From Magicicada cassinii (lineage: Eukaryota > Arthropoda > Insecta > Hemiptera > Cicadidae), in contig JAOXNS010199906.1 of assembly GCA_028571305.1 (NCBI GenBank), positions 1 through 21,546 on the forward strand: 21,546 nucleotides of DNA, read 5' to 3'. The translations under genes and the position numbers were made by a program. Under the pieces are notes generated by a model that saw nothing but the letters and a program-made list of their open reading frames with translations, was not told where the DNA came from and did not search any database. Shown here in pieces: positions 9,897-21,471 of this stretch. The first letter of the stretch is position 1; each line of letters begins with the position of its first letter.

Positions 9897-11098
9897 TTAA
9901 AACGCTAATAACACATAAATAAGAAAAAATAGTTCTCTCTTGTATTTACGACTACGAAAACATACAAATTTCTAGGCTGTGGTACCACCTGATGATCTAT
10001 TTTTTCAAAAGCATGTTAACTAGACACTGTACTCACACTAGGTCATGACTACATAGTCGAAATCAACCAATCCATGATCTGTAGCTTTGACTATATTCCT
10101 TTAATTGTTAAGAAACTTCAGAACTTCGTTGATAGCAGCCTGTTTTTTTAGATCTTTGTCTCATTGGTTTTTTCCCTGTAAGACTCGCGACACGCAAATT
10201 AATCATATAATTAAAGTATTAACAAAATATGAAAATTTCATATTATATAAAAACTGAGACTCTTTATTTCATATTGCCGAGACTCGATTCTTTGATAACA
10301 GCATCGACCTTTATTACGATTAAAATCCGAAATCCCGATGGAATCATAATAAATAACTGACGACCACTGTAGCAGTAATAAACATTTTATTGAGTAAGGC
10401 TCCCATTCGATTTGCCCCACTTTGGCACAAACGAGTCGGTTTCGACTAGGCAATCACAACCTGTGTAAATCGAATTGTTATTTTCCGCCCTATTGTGCAA
10501 ACATAAACAGAGCTGTGAATTTAATGACAAATACGAACGATTTCAGATTCATCTATATTTATGTTTGTCATAAACAGCCAAGTATAGTGGATCTACATCC
10601 GACAGAAAATGTTTATTATGTTTATTTTATACTATTTTAAAATCAATTACTGGTAATACAAAAATATCAAGTAACAAAATTTGGACGTAAGTTTTCAGGG
10701 CTCGATGACTTCTGTACAATAAAAGATTATAATAATTGCAATAACAGAAATGAATATATTTAATACTCAACTAAAAACTATACATTTAAGTCAGTGAAAT
10801 TTAAGCACAAGACGATACAGAAATAAATAAGAATGTCAGCTGTGACGCGCTCAAGAAAAATGGGCAGTAGCAGCCGTTGTGAAATAATGTAGGCCTAACC
10901 CGTTCGACTGCTTCATAAACAGCCCTAGACATCGCCGTTCCATACATTTTTAAAGGTTCTATTTTACTTAAAGCATGGAAAATGAATTTCATGCTTTTGG
11001 CGATCTTCTGTTTCTTTATGACATTTTTCTACTGTTTACATTTTTAAATTACTCTTGACACTACTATTTAAAATAAAAAAATTTTTTTTTTAATATTA
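9897..11098. other. AT-rich stretch, no gene seen
   Basis: No supported coding region. It includes an A7-T10 run near 11077-11092, just before the left end of the 11099-13085 element. One copy of the eight-base palindrome TAGGCCTA lies at 10890-10897. Confidence 0.4.
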
Positions 11099-11595
11099 AA
11101 CCAACTTCAAAAAGGAGGAAAGTATTTTAACACACCTGAAATTATTTTATAAAAGTTCTAAAAATGAAAACTAATTTTTACATCCAATGCTAGCTATGCA
11201 GTAAGAAAATGATGAAAATTCGTAAAAAAGCTCTATACCGCAACATTTATTATGAATTTATGCTATGTGGCTGAAAAAAAAGCTTTCATATAACTTCATG
11301 AAATTTATAAATTACATTATATTTGAAGCTAGATTTAAAAAAATTTTTACATTCGGTATATCATCCCACGGCCTATTCCGTGCTCCGACGTTACTAGTTA
11401 TAAAGCACATCGAGCCTCACAAATTCACAGTAAGATTCTTAAAATCGCCAGTTTCAATAGCCTGTCCATGGGGGATGCTCAAGAACCTCAGAAGTACCAT
11501 CAGCATAAGCGTAAACATCGTACTTATTAACGTTGTTTCATACGTTGTGTTTGTTAGTAGTGAGAGAAGTGAGAACTGTGATATATTTTATAACA

Positions 11596-11661
11596 ATGCC
11601 TAAAAGAAAGAGTTATTTTAACGATGAACTTAAAAAAGACTTTCCGTTTTTAATAGAATAA
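11596..11661 (+). pseudogene. hAT/BED-type transposase N-terminus, 21-codon stub
   Basis: The frame reads MPKRKSYFNDELKKDFPFL, then two more residues and a TAA at 11659-11661. This matches the start of insect hAT-family transposase-like proteins related to ZBED/GTF2IRD2 (typically MPKRK--FN-EL---FPF), which normally continue into a BED zinc finger and a domain of hundreds of residues. No BED cysteines or hAT dimerisation motif follow in any frame I examined. The ATG was chosen because the family usually begins exactly there. It may be the captured 5' end of a transposase gene carried by the surrounding inverted-end element, or a separate hAT fragment nested in it. The match is short, so chance cannot be excluded. 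Confidence 0.45.
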
Positions 11662-11765
11662 AATCATATATCGTCTTTTCAGTATCGATTACTTTATTTA
11701 AATAGCAATATTTTCAACTACAAAAACTATTTTTGTTCGCTTTTGGTGTCGGAACACTTGAAAAA

Positions 11766-11792
11766 GGGAGAGGGTTGGTAAAAGGGTAGGGG
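11766..11792 (+). other. Candidate G-quadruplex run
   Basis: Four G-runs in order, GGG, GGG, GGG and GGGG, are separated by 3, 9 and 2 bases. This is the only arrangement of four close G-runs I noticed in the window and it stands out against the AT-rich background. The middle loop is long, so stability is uncertain. It lies inside the 11099-13085 element, ahead of the peptidase-like region. Confidence 0.45.
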
Positions 11793-11906
11793 AGAGAAGG
11801 AAGTGTCCCGTTTTTTCAAATTTCAAATCTGGTCATACTACTGTGAAGGGCAATTCGTTTTATTTTCTCAAAAAGTCGTAGATGTTGCTGAATAACTGCC
11901 ATATTT

Positions 11907-12790
11907 TTGTGTAATCCAGGATTAGTAATTATAGCAGGAAATCGCGAAAATCTGCAGCAGCACAGACAATTCCAAATAAATATTGAACGACTAAGAATTG
12001 AACTTCAGTGGTTATTAAAGCATAAGAATTTATATTTTGAAGCTAGACCTAACTTTGCCAACGTATTGAATTACAACATTTCTGAGATAGTCCAGGTGAT
12101 AGAAAATCCGGTACAGAGATGAAAAGCAAATGTAGACTCAAGAAATTCAACAAACAAATATCAAACACCAACTGATGAGTTAAATAAATATGTAACTATA
12201 AACGATAACATGTCGACTTCGCGTGGGTCATTTCATCAAGGTGACGGTTCAACATCGATTCACATGGCAAACAGTATACTGGCATAGCGGCAGTTGCTTG
12301 TGTAGCTTTATTCTTATTAGATCCAAATGGTTGGACTATAAGTGACGTACATTACATAGTTATACTAGGCGATGGATATTATAGAGAATGCATATCATTG
12401 CAAACAAATCCTAATACTCAAGGGCTAAATAGGAAGTATTTAGCGATGGCGGTCCTTCCGTCACAGTCATATTTTAATAATCTTGGACAAATTTAAATGT
12501 ACGTTATGATATATCTATTGTTGGTCATATTGATGAAAATCAAAGTACCAAAGATTTTTCAAATTTGAAAAATGGTTTGATCGCTTTCTTCGAAAATCAC
12601 AAGTATGTGATTCTTCCTGCTAATTCAATTTCAGTAGCTATGGCATGTAAGAACAGAGGGATATAAAATACTTTTGGTTGTTTGATTCGCATGCTAGGGA
12701 GCCAAAGGATCGTAGAGCAACATGCAGAGGTGTATCGTGCTGTATGCGTTTTGTGATTATTGAGTTATCCTCCATACAGTTTTATGTCGT
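11907..12790 (+). pseudogene. Decayed peptidase-like coding region (tegument/OTU-type), fossil
   Basis: A first open stretch of 71 codons (11907-12119) begins MCNPGLVIIAGNREN and has no recognised domain. Further on, stretches on the same strand carry motifs with the order seen in a cysteine-peptidase group related to herpesvirus tegument deubiquitinases and OTU-like proteins, which also occurs in some animal mobile elements. These are LLDPNGWTISDVHYIVILGD near 12320, HIDENQST from 12526, NSISVA near 12630, and FDSHARE from 12681, which would hold the catalytic histidine of such enzymes. If the reading is right, the intact ancestor cut ubiquitin-like or polyprotein substrates. The region is broken, with several breaks, and cannot make a full product. 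The family match is from memory of motif order; Helitron- or virus-like origins are both possible. Confidence 0.4.
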
Positions 12791-12823
12791 AATCTGAGAA
12801 TAAAAAAAGCTACTGACACAAAC

Positions 12824-12851
12824 GTAACCCCAGTAACACAGTAACCCCAGT
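12824..12851. repeat. Direct pair of GTAACCCCAGT
   Basis: The 11-base word GTAACCCCAGT occurs at 12824-12834 and again at 12841-12851 with six bases between. It sits just after the peptidase-like remnant and may be a two-unit remnant of a minisatellite. Confidence 0.6.
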
Positions 12852-13187
12852 CTATTATGGAATTTTCAAAGCACGAGTGAAAGTATAAAATATAGTATTC
12901 TGCTGATACTAGCTCAGTACTGGTCCAATACCAATTTTAAATACTAAGGACCACCGCAGGAACATGCCCTTGCAAATAAAAAAGATTTATTAAAATCGGT
13001 CCAGCCTTTCTCGAATAATCAGCGAATATACATAAAAAAATATAGGAACGAATATAGAACCTCCTCCTTCTATTTAAAGTCGGTTAAAAAGCTTGTAATA
13101 AGTAGGCCCATAGCGCTGATAATTTTACAATACATTTATTTTATTTGTAGGAAATCTGATGTATATCTGCTTTTAAAAATTGTAAAC

Positions 13188-13390
13188 GGGGAATGTTCTA
13201 TTTGAAAATCTGATGATTCTTCTCTAATGTAAACTTTTTTTATTACGTATTAGTTTTCTAACGATTTCTTTATTTTCCAACTGAATATCTGGGGAATGTT
13301 CTATTTGAAACTCTGATGATTCTTCTCTAATGTAAACTTTTTTTTATTACGCATTAGTTTTCTAACGATTTATTTTCCAACTGAATATCT
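13188..13390. repeat. Tandem duplication, unit about 103 bp
   Basis: Copy one spans 13188-13290 and copy two 13291-13390; both start GGGGAATGTTCTATTTGAAA and end CCAACTGAATATCTG. They differ by only a few substitutions (for example ACGTAT against ACGCAT), a change in a T-run length, and a 4-base gap near the end, so the duplication is fairly recent compared with the surrounding decayed elements. No coding sense is apparent. It lies about 100 bases beyond the right end of the 11099-13085 element. Confidence 0.85.
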
Positions 13391-15849
13391 GTATCAGCTT
13401 GAATATTTTTAAACGCATCGTCGACACACATGTTTATAAATCATATTATTAAACATGTATACCTTTGGAAGAAAAGTGAAAAAGTTTCCATTTAATGATG
13501 AACTGAATGATTCGCAACTATTCGATGAACCGTGAATCAGAGCCGCAAGTGACCGGGTACAAACAGGCACAGCACGCTCGTCCGCAACTTAACCCAATAA
13601 ATAATTATCACATTCGAACCGGTACACGCATGAATTTTACACTTTTATGCAATGTAACCATTTTTTAACAGAAAAAACCAGTATCTTATGAAATGCTATC
13701 CCTGCTTACTTTGTTACCAGTGATCTAACAATAAGGCTAATAAGATACACGAAACACACTAAATAATTTAACGAAAACAAATTAAATCCTACTCTGCATA
13801 TGTTTAAAGAAATCGTGGATCACTGGAGACAGTAACTACTGAATTTTATTTCCTCCTTGTTACACAATTATACTCTACTTACATTTGATCAATTACGAAT
13901 TTCGAATCCACGCTTTCCTTTTTTGTTTGGATTTATCATGTTTCTCTTAAGTATTAATTATAAATTATTAATTATGAGTTTTGGAGTTAATACTATATTA
14001 GCCTAATGTAATTATTTCTGTACTTAATAAACACTGAGCAGTTGTTTAGTGAAATATCAATGAGTTTGTTAATGCCATTATTTTAGTTTGCAATTTGGAA
14101 ATAAATATTCGAAATAATCTTTATAGATATTTATTACAGTATAACGATGAGACAAATTTAAAAAGTGGATTTGGATATTTAATAAACTAACAAAACTTTA
14201 TCACTTATTAAGAAAACCAATCCTAGCTACTTTCAAAACTCACGATAATTAAACATCAATGTTTCAATGATTTAATGCTTTATAAAAATTATGATAAACA
14301 TAACGTGACGTTCAAAAATAATAATTTGATTCACACATAACGAGAATTAATGGAAATTTAAAGTGAAATAGGTATAATAATTTTATCATATAAATTTCCG
14401 ATAATTGGAAAAGCGAAAGGAACACTTCAATAATACGCCTGAAATGTAATGGGAATGGGAAGAAAGAAATTTAATTATTACTGGAATACTTCAGAGTTAA
14501 TTAAATTTGTAGACACCATCACAACGACGCCTTCATACCTATGCCAAAACCATTTTGCGGAAACTATTAAACGGAACACAGTGCGTTAGTAACGAATAAA
14601 AACTAAAACGCGAATTACATTTCCTGTACCAGGCAACTTTCGTCACACACGCACACAGGCGTGTAATTCTATACGCTGTCTTTTAATACCGATTACATAA
14701 AATGGAAACTCCCATGTAGCGAAAACATAACGCAAAGCGAAACATAAGTACAAAATTTAATAATAATAACAATAACTGCTAAAAATTTGTAAAGAATAAC
14801 AACACAAACTTAAAATTCGTATTATATTTCTGGTGCAGCGTCATATTATACTCATTTGTTATCCAAGTTGGTACTTACGTAGCCTGTGGTGAATGCTTGT
14901 GACAAGACTTAGTTGCTTCACAATACGTTAAAAAGTTTAATTCTAAGTTTCACACTGCTTACAATATTAACGTGGTGAGTTACGTACTAACATAATACTT
15001 TATGATGAATATGGGAGTAGCCTGTAAAATATTGTAGATTTTATTATCAGTGGAAACACAGGCAACATGATGCGATGAAAACTAACGTGCGTTTGTAAAG
15101 TAAACATCGTACGTAATATACAATTACTGATCATACGGTAGCACTGACGTAAGTTACATAAACAGGTACTATTGCGAACACGTCTGCAAGCCTCGTACTA
15201 CAGGAAGCGAGGACAATATTAACAATTAACATTTTAAAAAATCTACACAAACTTTAGAAATACTCAAATGACAGAAAAACAACAAATCGCTACACATATG
15301 TAAGCGCGCGTACACACTTGAGTCATCAGTACTCGTGATGAGCGAATATCTCCCATTCTAAGTTTAAACGAGATAGTACATGTAATGAACCTGCTTATTT
15401 GCGCAAAGAAATGCTGGAATATACTGTTTCGCTGGAGTCAAGCTCGAATGCACAATTAAAAATTAAAAAATAATTTTCAAATTTTTAGTAATTTCTTTAA
15501 GTTTTAACCACGTTAAAGTACACAAAAAGACCTACATTTAGAAACAAAATTTCCTGAATAGAACATGAACAATCGACTGATCAATTTTCGAAAGAAATCG
15601 AACTTTGTTATCGTTGTGTTTAATATTTTAGTCTGAAATTATCCACACAAATTCGTTACTATTGGAGGTACGTTAAATGTAAATATCACAAAAATCCATG
15701 TGGTATAGTCTTAAGTAACATCATATTTTTCGAATTTTCCTGTATTCGGTGGCTTTTTTATTTTATTATAATTATAATTTTTTGTTTGTTATATACAAAA
15801 GAGAAGTGTTTTAACTTGCAAATATTTTTAGAAAAGGCTAAACGAAAAA
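13391..15849. other. AT-rich stretch without recognisable genes
   Basis: No coding region supported. A more GC-rich patch at about 13520-13600 is unassigned. AT-only near-palindromes occur at about 13954-13976 (ATTAATTAT repeats). A 14-base alternating purine-pyrimidine run (GCGCGCGTACACAC) lies near 15304-15317. Confidence 0.4.
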
Positions 15850-16056
15850 ATGCTACTTTTTTATCCAACACGAACTGGAGATATTCAAAAATACTATTCA
15901 ACAATAAAAATAACCATTAAAAAAAGTAAAAAAATGAGTTCCAGTCAGAGACAATTGTTGAAAGCCGAGTGGCGGAATCTCTATGACGGCCAGAATACGT
16001 CATATAGAATAAAAGTTTGTCATGCCATTTTTGCAGGTATTTCTCGCTGTATATAA
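15850..16056 (+). other. Unassigned 68-codon open frame, possibly exon-like
   Basis: The frame starts ATGCTACTTTTT and runs to a TAA. Its second half, from an internal ATG at 15934, reads MSSSQRQLLKAEWRNLYDGQ and is more GC-rich and more protein-like than its surroundings. TTTTGCAGGTATTT at about 16030-16043 contains both an AG and a following GT and could mimic a splice site. I recognise no domain. It could be an exon piece, part of an unknown repeat, or non-coding; chance is the default explanation. Confidence 0.15.
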
Positions 16057-16065
16057 TTATTTCGT

Positions 16066-16092
16066 CACACACACACACACACACACACACAC
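16066..16092. repeat. (CA)n microsatellite
   Basis: An uninterrupted CA dinucleotide run of 27 bases (13.5 units). Confidence 0.95.
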
Positions 16093-17528
16093 TTCATTTC
16101 TTTTTGCTGATAAATTACGTTGGGCTTAATGAATTTAACTTACAAAAGACAGCAACACTTCCGATAACTAAATGTGTACGTGCCTTTCGGACGCTTCGTT
16201 AATGAGCACAAAGTGTATCAGTAAAAATGTCTATGTGGCAGTTATTTGTACTTTCATAGATTAAAAACTGTTATCTCGCCGTATTACAGAGAAAACGCAT
16301 GTACAAGTATGTGTGGCAGTTTGTGTTTCAGCTGTCTAGTCACACGCATGCTTGCCTTCAAGCGACATATACTGCAAAAAAACGTCAGATATCGCAATAA
16401 TGACATTCCTGACAGACAAAGATGCTCACATGTCCTCAACAGCACCAGATGAATTATAAATTCTAAAGCAAGAAACAGATGTAAATAGGAAACTGCGTAA
16501 AGCTTATTTAACTCACTGAAAATCACTTTTAACTCAATGAAACGCATAATTGGACTACTCATAATGAGGATATTTCTAATAAGTTTATCGGCTACAAAAA
16601 AATTTATGAAACTAGCTTCATGACTGACGAATATATTTTTATACTACATTTCAGAATTGTTAAGTTACTTATGAATATGTATTTGTAAAACTTTGATGCA
16701 TTATACTTTTTTATCAGTTGTACATTATACAAGCGAAGTATAAGTTGGAAAGCCACAAACCCACAGACTTGAAAAAATTAACAGTTCTCAATGCACCACA
16801 ATTTTGACTGAATAGACGGTTCACAGGTTAGACAATAAAATAATCAACAAGTGTCATATTACAGTTTAACTGCAATAACCGTGTTGGACGGGACACCTGC
16901 AGTTCGGATCGATATCCAGGTCGCGTCCTTGCTTTTCTTAACTCTACGCATGCAATTCTCAATATAAAATTAACAAAATATTTTCAAGTATTGATGAGGA
17001 AAATTTTTCTGCTTTTCAACTAACATAAATAATTGTTATTATAAGTCTTAAACGTTATGACACCATCTTCAATTCTGAGACGCATAGAGCGACTGTGGTA
17101 GAGAAAGACGGGCTACAAACAAATACCTAAATCTAGAATAGTTGCACACTGAACACTGCAACAACGTATGAAAGCTTTTTAAAGCTTTAAAAGATTTTTT
17201 CCATTAAGCGTAAACAAATCACACTATGTAATATATTTTGCTCGGTATAACTCAAAAAGTACTAATCTGATTGTACTGAAATGTTATATAGTTTTAGTTT
17301 ACAACCCAGAATCGGACACAGGGTGTGGACTTCCGGTAAAAAAATCTGGCACCACACATATGTATTTTACGCTGTACAGTGCAAAAACCTGCCAACAGCA
17401 TAGTCCGCGCTTCGCTCACACTTACGCCTAGGTGTAACATACCCGTACAGACCATGAACGTGGTTTGGTTTTCCTGTTTTTCTCACGCAAGCTGTATCCG
17501 AACTACATTATTATTACAATACAACACA
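16093..17528. other. AT-rich stretch, no gene seen
   Basis: Open frames here are short and lack family motifs. Nothing beyond ordinary AT-rich sequence was identified. Confidence 0.4.
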
Positions 17529-17544
17529 CGCGCGCGCGCGCGCG
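17529..17544. repeat. (CG)8 run, Z-DNA-prone
   Basis: Sixteen bases of pure CG alternation are preceded by CACA, giving about 20 bases of strict purine-pyrimidine alternation. Pure CG runs of this length are uncommon in an AT-rich genome and favour left-handed DNA strongly. Confidence 0.95.
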
Positions 17545-20500
17545 AATACCTATACACGTTAACACGATAACTATACTGTTCTTTCGATACAATAATACAT
17601 TATTGGTTTTCAGAATAGTTTTGGTTCAAGAACAGCTCTGTTTTATCATGGTCAGTGAAACACTCCAAGTTCAATAAAAACGTTACCAGAAGCGAAACTC
17701 GTCATTTGACTGAATACACCTCAGGAAAGAATCGTTTCCACGATGTCCAATTGGGTTCTGGGCTCACTCAGTCCTAACAGGAATTTTGGCTTGGGGGAGG
17801 GCTAAGTATAATGTTAGCTTTACAACTTTAATTAGTAATTGCACGTATGAAATAGCGTGCTCAGCATACACTGACTGCAATCTTCTGTCAAGGCTAGGCG
17901 AGGGGTCACGTCTGTCACAGTACGATTAGAATTCTACAGCACAGAACGCGTTCTCTACAGAAACTGAACATTTCTATCCAACTGTACGTATGTCACACTA
18001 GTCTACAATATAAATGTTTACAGTTTAACATTAATGGCGATGCATTCCAAAGATAAACGTTACTGTCACCTCTCACAGATAAAGTTTGGTTTCGTCAACA
18101 CAAGCTAAAAACGTGTTTCAAACAATGATTATCAGTAAATTTCCCTAAATACTTCATAAGCATAATATATAAATCATCAATGTATTTTATTGCACACTGT
18201 AACATTTTTTTCTTATTTTTGAACTATGTTTCACTGCTTTCTTTCTTTCTTATTACCTGTTTACTATAACGGCAAAAGGAGATCTACAGAGAACTGAAAA
18301 CTCTTACTTGAGGTTTTGAGTTTTCCAGCGACTGGTTGGAAAATTCATAGCCTTCTAGACGAAAACAACTGCACGGACTCTGAGACGTAAAGAGAGTATA
18401 TACGTGTAATATTCTGTGTAGTACTGAATGTTGATGTAGTTAAAAATGAAGCAGGTCATGAAATCCGACTTTTACATGTAATTACTTATACAGCTCCTCG
18501 AGGCCCAACTGAAGCGAGTTTTATCGCGTCTTTCTGTAACATTTGTAACTCAGAATCCACTGACCGGGCTACTAGAAATTTTGCAAAGACAGAAACATCC
18601 GCTCATCTAATTAGATTTTATTCCCAAAGAAAGCCCGATTCATAGTTAAAACTTTATACAATCCGAATGCAAAAATCGTTAGAACAGAAGAAACCCTGTA
18701 GAATTTCAAAATTTACAACTTGTATAAAATCGCGCTATATTTAAACAAAATTGAATGTACATACGATAGGCAACATGGGTAACTTTGTACATACTTGTAC
18801 ATGTACATACTTTATACAACATACAACAGCATGTTCTGTGGGAATCTGCTTTGTGGGATTTATAGAAACTTGAGTGAGCCTTTACCACCATAATAATTAT
18901 TATAGATTCTTTCACGTGAGAAATTCTATATAAATCTTAAGTACATTTTACTTCAGACAGCTGTACCCATTATATAAACTGTATAATGAATTAAAATACA
19001 GTCATTTACATTAAGATGTAAGACACAGCACGATACTGATTACAACTACTGTATTTACCAAGCAGCACCTAAGACAACACAGTTATCGCTTTTGGTTTCT
19101 CATAATATTTCATATTAACGGAAAATCAAATACTCAAGAGTAAGTTATATTCTTCAAATAGGCAAAAAAAATACTATTACTGTACAATATTTTTACTTAT
19201 AACCTAACACCGTCCGTATACAGAAATCGTCAAAAGAACTGAATACAAAAACCATCAAATAATACTTTTACAAAATAATGAACCTGAACAGTAGCGAAAG
19301 AGTGTCTGTCACAAACTTATGCATCAACACAACTGAAGGGGTTTTAATACGGGTGTACAAAACATCCTACATAGACACTTGCGTGGTTGGATATTCTAGT
19401 AACAATACTTTTTCGGTTGAGAATCATACTTAATGCAAACGTCTCCTTTATTTTACAATGTGGCGTCCTCCGTGGTAGATTTAAATTCAGTGGTCTTAGT
19501 TATCAGGAAAAACTCAGAATGGCACGTCACACAATAAGCATTTGTTTTCGGTGTTAACAGTAGTATCAATAAAAGGAGGCTGTCAACCAAAAAGAGTGTT
19601 GAGGGTAATATGGAATCTTAAATACCGAAGACATCTGGAAAGCAACTGAAGTTGAAAGAGCTATTTGGGGAAATGATATTTCTGCAAATAACAGGCTGAA
19701 AACGTTTCCAGAATTGCTCTTTCTCTTGCAACCTTCAATATGCAACACTAACATTAAAAATACTTACGTAATTTTTTACAGAGATATAAAATAATGTACT
19801 CAGCATTTAGTAATAATGACTCGCTAACATAATCGTTGCCTCCAAGGCTAAATATAACGGAGATAACAGTTTATTCCAGTAACTATACTGTCCAGTCTGC
19901 CTCAAGCAGCAACACCATGAAGAACACGTAATACAGTTTATCCTGATAAATCGTCTTGTTTTCTACACGCAACAGCATTATCACACTTGAAAAAAACATT
20001 GCACACCACAACTACAATCATAGCAGAAAGGTTTTTGTATTATTTATACTTCTTCAATTCGAAACCGATCGCCCCAAAACGCCAACAAATAGTATCTAGT
20101 ACTCGTAAAATGTGTGTTTTACTTTTCAGTGACAAACTACTACTGCAAAAGTCTATACTTATAAATTTATAAACATAAATCTACACTGATTCTATAATTC
20201 AATAATTCACCTATGCTATGTTTAATTATTTGACCTTCTTTGCGCACGCCATAAGAAAAGAGACGCAACTGTCCAAATGAATGCCGTGGTAGCTCAAGAA
20301 CAATGTTAAATCCGGCAGCGACATAATATTCTATCGCTGATTGTGGATAGGCTCGGTAGTATTCTGGCCTATATGTAATTATTGTAATTATTTATAATAT
20401 GAACAATTAGACTACTAAAACATATTGAAATAAAACCATTTATAAATCAAAATAATACTGTTAACGCACAAGCGATCATTTTTTTAAGACCTTAAATACA

Positions 20501-21471
20501 CAGTGATACAGTATATTAATAATCACTGGAACAGACAAACACATAGATCGTTGTTATTTATTTGTTTTTTTTTTTAGCGACTTTGCCACTTTCCTCTGTC
20601 ATCTGAACTGCGGTAAGGATTATTACTAAGCCGCTTGGGTGTATTTTTCACAATGAAAATCAACTTCTGAGGTTTCAGTTATTAAATCTATCACAAATAA
20701 AAAATAAAATGAAAATTTGAACGTACATCCAACCAAAGTAACAACAGAATGAATCGTACAAATTCGGTTTCAACATTCTTAAGAAAAATTAGCAAAAAGT
20801 ATCAATGAATTTTATAACTATAAATCATGTCACATTGTGAAGGGATGTAGGACATAGTAACGTATTCTTCATATAATCAGATTTGGTTTTTGATCAAATC
20901 CGCTAAAGTGTATACATGAAGTTTGATCTTCCCGGCGTAAAACTGATAAAGTTGTCTATTGTCTGATATTTACGTTGAATTTTTCAGGGGTTTGGGGTTT
21001 GATTACAAGTAATCAAGTTCACAGTACACGGTGACGGGATCAATGGAAAGGTCTGGTACCATTAACTAGGGTTCGAACTTGCATTCAAGAAACTTAAGTG
21101 TCATAGGAACGGGAAGAACGTGTTACATTATTCACTACCCGCGTTCTACATGCCTGTAACCCTTCGTGTTTGGTAAAATTGTTTAGAAAAGTCATACACA
21201 CATTTGAGGACAAGTCACAATTAAGGGTCACTAGCAATTCACAGGCACAGAATCGTTTACATTAAAATTGATTTTAAAACGAACATATTGATTTTATGTT
21301 TATTGACAATATACAAAGAATTAAATTAAAAATACAGCTATATTATAACTAATGACATGACATATATCTGAAAAGGTAATGGTATCGTTGTGATAGGCCT
21401 ACTTGACAATCTTATTACGTGACCTAGTGATACAATACTGAGATTAGTGTAATATTCATTTGTTGTATACC
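17545..21471. other. AT-rich stretch without recognisable genes
   Basis: No supported gene. Small items: a block at 18081-18101 matching 5952-5972 at 18 of 21 bases; a short CTTT run near 18236-18250; clustered GTACAT words at about 18787-18808; a T11 run near 20567; GGGGTTTGGGGTTT at 20987-21000; a GATTAC/GTAATC hairpin at 21001-21014; and a TAGGCCTA palindrome at 21394-21401. Confidence 0.4.

Larger units (their letters stand above)
11099..13085 (+). mobile_element. Fossil element framed by AACCRACTT inverted ends, family unassigned
   Basis: The left end AACCAACTTCAAAAAGGAGGA (11099-11119, 21 bases with its final A) is matched in inverted form by the right end. Read inward on the other strand, the right end is AACCGACTTTAAATAGAAGG followed by AGGAGGTTC (13085-13057). 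I remember near-identical ends (AACCGACTTCAAAAAAGGAGG) as a widespread insect repeat motif. Inside, left to right: an open but unassigned stretch, a hAT/BED-like N-terminus (11596-11661), a G-rich run (11766-11792), a decayed peptidase-like coding region (11907-12790), a paired GTAACCCCAGT repeat, and non-coding DNA. TTAA-like bases lie at both junctions, but an exact target duplication cannot be fixed. The element is clearly broken in several places and looks old. Whether it is a plain DNA transposon or a virus-like element cannot be settled here. Confidence 0.5.

Noticed and set aside
16017-16202. Small protein containing a His-Thr repeat
   Set aside because: The repeat is just the translated CA microsatellite.
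17770-17806. G-quadruplex near GGGGGAGGG
   Set aside because: The G-runs are spaced too unevenly, with a loop of about 30 bases.
20987-21000. Telomere-like GGGGTTTGGGGTTT
   Set aside because: Only two units and not the insect TTAGG repeat; too short to mean anything.
21050-21085. tRNA-like B-box GGTTCGAACTT
   Set aside because: No A-box at the right distance upstream and no tRNA arms pair around it.
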